Below, piece after piece: positions 59,401 through 64,000 of a DNA stretch of 64,000 bases. Numbering within the stretch: position 1 is the first letter of the stretch; each line of letters starts with the position of its first letter. Source of the stretch: Pseudofabraea citricarpa (lineage: Eukaryota; Ascomycota; Leotiomycetes; Helotiales; Dermateaceae); NCBI GenBank assembly GCA_029641185.1, contig JAPWGK010000004.1:1240001-1304000 (forward strand), in the 5' to 3' direction. The notes below the pieces were generated by a model, which did not search any database, was not told where the DNA came from, and was given only the letters and a program-made list of their open reading frames with translations. A program made the translations under genes and the position numbers.

Positions 59401-60755
59401 CACGAGGAAACGGAGGTTCGGAATTTTGGCGTAGCCTGGCAGACAGCCCAAAAAGATCACCAAAGCTTTTCCTTCCGGTCGAAGTTGAAGTGCGAGTTGA
59501 AGGTAAGGTTGGAGTTGGAAGAGGATCGTCACTTGGCATATGTCGAAGAGAACTTAGAGTAGATGATCGGCCCCGTACGCCCAGTCTCCGTCGCGTGGGC
59601 GAAGACTTTATAGATGCAGAAGAATCATGCCGAAGAAGCGAAGGCGTACCACCAGCACTCCGTGAAGGGGATGGGAGGGGGGATGGAAACGCCTGGGTCC
59701 TCATGTCCTCCGCTGAGGGTGATTGCAACGCTCTCACTGCAGGAGAGTCAGAAGCAACGGAAACTCGTGGGGCGGCCAGATTCTCCTGCGTGTTGGACTT
59801 TTGTGGCAGGTGGGAAAGGTCAAAAAGAGGGTTTGGCTTCTTTCGACGTGCTAAGCGGAAGAAAGTTGTGGTTGTTTGGACGGTATGAGTAGTCGTCGTC
59901 GTCGTTGCATATACTCCGTGGTCTCCGGAGCTTCCATCCGATCTCGAAGATTCCGACAAGCGATTGATAGGAATTGCCAACGACGAAGCTCCGTCGTCGC
60001 CATATGCAGGTGGTGCAGCTCCGGCTGCCTGAGTTACTGGCCGCTCTGGCTCATCAAAAGTGACCCTACTCTTGCTACCGGATGGGCCGCCCTCTGACAT
60101 TGTCTTCCGCCTCTCTTTCTTGTCCAGCATCAAATCGGGTAGCGCAGGGTGATCGCCAGAGGTCTTCGTCCTTCCCGGTAATCGGATTCGAGACTTCTTC
60201 TTGGTCAAGCTCCCTCCATTCATATCCATCGTGGGCGCTGTGGTTATTATCTCGGGCGGTGTGGCTTTTGTGATGTTAGCTCAGAATCACAAGGAATCTG
60301 CATCTGAACAGGATCAGCTTACGGGCCTGATTAGGAAGAGGGGGTGCTTCGCTCTGCGCCTGAGCCTGAGCCTGAGCTTGCAGTCGCGCTCTGGTGGACA
60401 ATTGAGAATCCGAGGCATGTCGAAACTTCAGCATAGAGAAGCGGCGATGCTTTGCGTGTTCCTCCTGCACTGGCGGTGACGACGGACGTGATTCCAGTAC
60501 CCCGGAGCCAGCACTCTTTCCCGCTATCGACTCCGACATCGAGGGTCGCTCCTCCGCGGCCGAAGGGGACAGGAAATCAGAGGCAGAAGGTTTTCGTGGG
60601 ATCTGCTCACTCGCCCTGCCATCCGGGACGGTCGCACTTAACATGTTCGCGTTGTTGTTCGCCGCTAACATGTCGGGGTTGAAGAAGCTGTGCCTGCGGA
60701 TGTTCTGCTCGCTGGCAGGACCGCGACGTCGTAACAAGCCCGGCACGATTGGCAT
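56402..60755 (-). CDS. SYT1: Sec7-PH guanine nucleotide exchange factor for Arf GTPases
   Basis: Two exons: 60755-60323 and 60264-56402; 1431 residues. It would activate Arf GTPases on Golgi or plasma-membrane domains. The first 440 residues are disordered and Ser/Pro-rich, with a Gln-Ala run (about 130-137). The Sec7 domain spans about 440-620, with the catalytic glutamate finger Glu530 in ELPKETQHIDR and the FSLLILHTDVFN motif. A PH domain follows at about 730-880 (GLLWRKDAKKKK, QEWGAILTGAQLYFFRNT, FLADNEEEMNDWLAKLNYAA). A coiled coil (ILSARREIMLQKISDAEEKL) and a long disordered tail complete it. Sec7-then-PH order and size fit yeast Syt1; orthology is inferred. It is divergent from ECM14 with 995 bp between starts. 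Confidence 0.92.
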
Positions 60756-61251
60756 GGTGAAGGAAGCGGTGGGCTACTCATTGAACACAGGTGGGACTTG
60801 TGTAATAATGGACGGATGGAGGTGAGGTGTTGATGTTGGCGTTGGCTTTTTCCTGGCGTTAGAGAGGTGGTTGACAGGTCGGGTCTGATACACAATTGGG
60901 ATGGGCAATCCCTGTTTGAGGAAGGTGGTGAGGTGAATGTAGTGAACGAATGTGGTGAAGGAGCTACGAGCCAGCGAGCCGGGGGCACCAAGATGACGAT
61001 CCAGATAGGGATGGAGATGGGGATGGGGATGGAGATGGTAAGAAGGAAGGTATCGTGAGAATGCAGTACAGACGGTTCAGTACAGTTCTGTGGGTGCTTG
61101 GTAAGTTGTTGTTATTGTTGCTGCTGTTGGTGGCCCATCAGAGTTTGCTGGTTAAGGGTGAACTCGAACGCTGAACTCAGTACGGGATAAGGCCTGACCA
61201 AGAGGGACCAAGAGGGTAACACAGCGACCCCATCTCCCGAATTAGCATGGA

Positions 61252-61287
61252 CCTACAGGGCCTACAGGGCCTACAGGGCCTACAGGG
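61252..61287. repeat. CCTACAGGG 9-nt tandem repeat
   Basis: Four head-to-tail copies of the 9-nt unit, followed by a degenerate one. Confidence 0.75.
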
Positions 61288-61371
61288 GCCACAGGGGGAC
61301 CACCGGACCCCCTCCTCTCCCAAAAGACGCACTGTACTGCGCTGTCCTCCCTTGCTGCCATGCTTTTCACG

Positions 61372-61399
61372 CTCCAGCCTCCAGCCTCCAGCCTCCAGC
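61372..61399. repeat. CTCCAGC 7-nt tandem repeat
   Basis: Four tandem copies of a 7-nt unit about 85 bp after the 9-nt repeat. Confidence 0.75.
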
Positions 61400-61442
61400 C
61401 CCCCACCAGCTCCACCAAACACACAGCCAGTCACGCCACTGA

Positions 61443-61474
61443 GCTACTGAGCCACTGAGCCACTGAGCCACAGG
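61443..61474. repeat. ACTGAGCC 8-nt tandem repeat
   Basis: Three to four tandem copies of an 8-nt unit (first copy degenerate). Confidence 0.7.
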
Positions 61475-61750
61475 GCTTCCCCTCCCCTATAGTGGCCAAT
61501 CTACAGGCTACACCCCCCTACACCCTATTCCCCCACCGCACCCACCTCTTCTCACTGCGCTAGTCGCCAGCAACACAACCTCCACACCTTTTTAGGCTTC
61601 TGCAGTCGATCATTTCGGATCAAGCAGAAGCAGCAACATCACGCTTCTATCCGTCTCCGTACTGACACCTCTTGGTACAGCAACCGTACACCGGATTGCC
61701 TCTGGTCGCCATCGTGCTGCTATCCTACTTGACCGCACACCTACCCCATC

Positions 61751-63606
61751 ATGCTACCAAACCTGCTATCGCTCTTGCGGACGGCTCCTCTGCTCCTGTT
61801 CTTCTTCACCTGTGTCACAGCCTTCCCGTGGTCGTCGTCGTCCCCGTCCCGCGATAATGGCCATGCCGCCGCCCATCAACGTCATACAAGCGATCAACCA
61901 TCCAGCCGTCTTCGCGGTGTCTTCCCTCAATTGACTTGGCTGCGAGACACCGCGATAGAGAGGGTCTTCGGCCTGCCACCGAAACCCAAGGCGCCTTGCC
62001 ATTACACCAAGCCGGCCTCCTCACATGCCACCACCACCACCCAGCTACCGGCGACCCTGCTGGCCAAGTATGGCGGCGACGTGGTTCTGCGATTCAATTT
62101 GAGTACCACGGCAGAGGAGCAGGCTTTGGCAGAGGCCGCAGAGACATTGTTTCTAGATGTCTGGGAGTTCACAAATAATTGGGCCGACATTCGTCTGCGA
62201 GAGGATGATGTGCGTGAAGCGTGTATACAACTTCAAAACTCCAGCTAATTGTGGTGACACCGCAGGTTCCATCGCTTCTCGGCTTGTTACCCAAGTCTCT
62301 CCAGACGGCATATTCGCATCTAATGCCAGACCTGGCAAAGTCGATTTATCAGTCCTACCCCTCGATTACATGGCAGGAGCCAGAACCAGCTTTTCCTCCC
62401 CGCCATGAAGCACAGCCATTCAGTTTGGCCGTGAAGACGAGAGATGGCCCTGACTTTGATAATATATTCTTTCAAAATTACCAGCCGCTCTCCGTCATCG
62501 TACCCTGGATGCGACTCATGGCGTCGATGTTTACAACCCATGTGCGTTTGATCAATATAGGAACATCTTATGAGGGACGCGATATCCCCGCGCTCCGAGT
62601 AGGTGTCTCTCCGAAGAACGATCAAGAACCAACTGGGCCTCGTAAGACTATAATTGTTTCTGGTGGTTTCCATGCCCGTGAATGGATCTCTGTTAGCACG
62701 GTGACTTACACCGCGTGGTCCCTAATTACCTCGTATGGCAAGAATCCTGGAATTACCAAGCTCCTTCAAGAATTCGACTTTGTCTTTATTCCTACCGTCA
62801 ACGTCGATGGCTATGTCTACACTTGGGAGAATGATCGCTTATGGCGCAAGAACAGACAACAGACAACTCTGAGATTCTGCCGGGGCTTAGATCTGGACCG
62901 TTCATTTGGATTCGAATGGGATGGCAACACTTATCAGAACAACCCATGCTCTGAGAGCTTCCCTGGAGAAGAGCCGTTCCAAGCTGTGGAATCACACAGA
63001 CTTGCCGAATGGGCAAAGAACGAGACCGAAAACAACGGCGTGAGGTTTGTTGGGTTTCTGGATCTCCATTCATACTCACAGCAAGTGCTTTATCCATATT
63101 CGTACTCCTGTGCGGCATATCCGCCAAGCCAAGAGAATTTGGAAGAACTTGCCATGGGACTCGCAAAAGCTATCAGAATCTCAAGTGGGGAATCATATGG
63201 CGTCTCATCTGCATGCGAAGGGGCAGTTTCGTCAAGAAGCAACGTTGGTGGGGGAGTTAAGGCGAGAATGGAGACAGGGGGTGGGTCAGCAATTGATTGG
63301 TTCTACCACGAGTTGCGCGTTCGTTACAGCTACCAGATCAAGCTCAGAGATACTGGAAGCTATGGGTTCCTGTTACCCAAGGAAAACATCATCCCTAGTG
63401 GAGAAGAGGCATTTAGCGCCTTGAAGTATTTTGGCGATTTCCTCCTCGGAAACAAGGGCATCGAGAGTAGCCTTTTCCCCGAGATGCATCAAGAGCCTGA
63501 TCTGCAGCACAACATTCTTTCAAAGGAGGACATTGGGCATGTCGATGATGAAGCTGAGGAGAATTTTGAGGAGAAGAATTGGGAACTGCGGAGGCGGAGA
63601 AGATAG
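61751..63606 (+). CDS. ECM14: Ecm14-type secreted metallocarboxypeptidase-like protein (M14 pseudoenzyme)
   Basis: Two exons: 61751-62209 and 62266-63606; 599 residues, usual for Ecm14. A signal peptide ([21 protein letters not shown]) starts the protein, followed by an activation-peptide-like region and an M14 carboxypeptidase domain from about 245. Zinc ligands are present: His289 and Glu292 in [10 protein letters not shown] and His421 in FLDLHSYSQ. The position of the catalytic glutamate (Glu270 of carboxypeptidase A, in ELRDTG) is Lys512 here (KLRDTG), and the substrate-binding NR pair is DR (LDLDRSFGF). This is the known Ecm14 pattern and predicts loss of ordinary peptidase activity. By family it is linked to cell-wall or secretory functions. 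The tail is acidic then basic. Confidence 0.94.
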
Positions 63607-64000
63607 GACAAAAGAATCTTGAAAATATTTATTAGCTTGCGGCGTTGGTTGGAAATGGGAATACCTGGGGCCTGGCAGGCATTAATGACCCGGCGTTTCT
63701 TTTTTTTTTCTTTGTCTTTTTTTTCGTACACAAGTTTCAATTCCCCAATCATTGAGTAGCACACACTAGGATATAGGATATTTTTTATGAAATTATTGAG
63801 TATGGCACAAAAGTGAGAACCGCCTATAGGTACAGAATCTTGAACGTAAAGACGTAAAGAGACTAGCTTGGCATCACTTTGCTTATCATCTCGACCATTG
63901 ATAATCACCCCATCGCTTGGATTAATAATGTCATCCGCCCTTCAATTGTCAATCAACAGCATACATGAGTCAACAACATGCAACAACATGCAATAACGTC
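63607..64000. other. 3' flank of ECM14
   Basis: Non-coding to the end of the window; contains T-rich tracts near 63700-63725 and a CAACATG-type short repeat at the extreme right end. Confidence 0.45.

Larger units (their letters stand above)
60756..61750. promoter_or_regulatory. Divergent intergenic region between the Sec7-PH gene and ECM14, rich in short tandem repeats
   Basis: 995 bp without a gene. It holds a GGGATG/GAGATG hexamer tract (about 61008-61038) and three short tandem repeats (61252-61287, 61372-61399, 61443-61474). Both promoters must lie here. Confidence 0.5.

Overview
The window is nuclear DNA from a filamentous ascomycete. Evidence: about 25 protein genes on both strands; many short introns (mostly 45-60 nt) with GT..AG ends and CTAAC/CTGAC-like branch sites; fungus-specific families (Zn2Cys6 regulators, Ecm14, fungal SET9, fungal sugar porters); and no operon structure, Shine-Dalgarno sites or tRNA-like genes. 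A Leotiomycetes (Helotiales-like) source is my inference from protein flavour, not proven. Gene models were spliced by hand; every reported total CDS length divides by three and ends in a stop.

Layout. 1-1.5 kb: gene-free. 1.5-9.3 kb: a compact sugar-use cluster made of an intracellular GH3 beta-glucosidase with a PA14 insert, a regulator carrying TWO tandem Zn2Cys6 clusters, and a divergent MFS sugar porter. A 14-bp motif with three CGG triplets occurs once upstream of the glucosidase and twice in the regulator/porter promoter. This is the most interesting system in the window. 9.7-12.4 kb: one small unknown gene, then gene-poor DNA. 12.4-17.6 kb: DHFR, TFIIE-alpha, X-family DNA polymerase. 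17.6-20.7 kb: mostly gene-free with a RIP-like decayed segment. 20.7-28.4 kb: MED22, twinfilin, a succinate/fumarate-type mitochondrial carrier, and PUS1. 28.4-28.7 kb: telomere-like diverged tandem duplication. 29.6-31.7 kb: second Zn2Cys6 regulator with AT-hook-like repeats. 31.7-37.4 kb: gene-poor, with one cysteine-rich single-pass membrane protein. 37.4-46.4 kb: BTB protein, PAP2/Aur1-like membrane enzyme, HAUS3-like coiled-coil protein, LrgA-LrgB fusion transporter. 46.6-54.7 kb: ESS1/PIN1, RPB9, mitochondrial uL14, SET9 H4K20 methyltransferase, SRP72. 56.4-63.6 kb: large Sec7-PH Arf-GEF and the Ecm14 pseudo-carboxypeptidase, with short tandem repeats between them.

Most of the window is core housekeeping: transcription (TFIIE-alpha, MED22, RPB9, ESS1), translation and targeting (PUS1, uL14m, SRP72), folate, DNA repair, chromatin and trafficking. 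The cluster at 1.5-9.3 kb is the clear accessory unit: the porter would bring in a glycoside, the signal-less GH3 would hydrolyse it in the cell, and the double-zinc-cluster regulator would control both through the shared motif. Noteworthy gene structures include two probable GC-AG introns (LrgAB gene and uL14m) and an ESS1 gene whose first coding exon is only the ATG.
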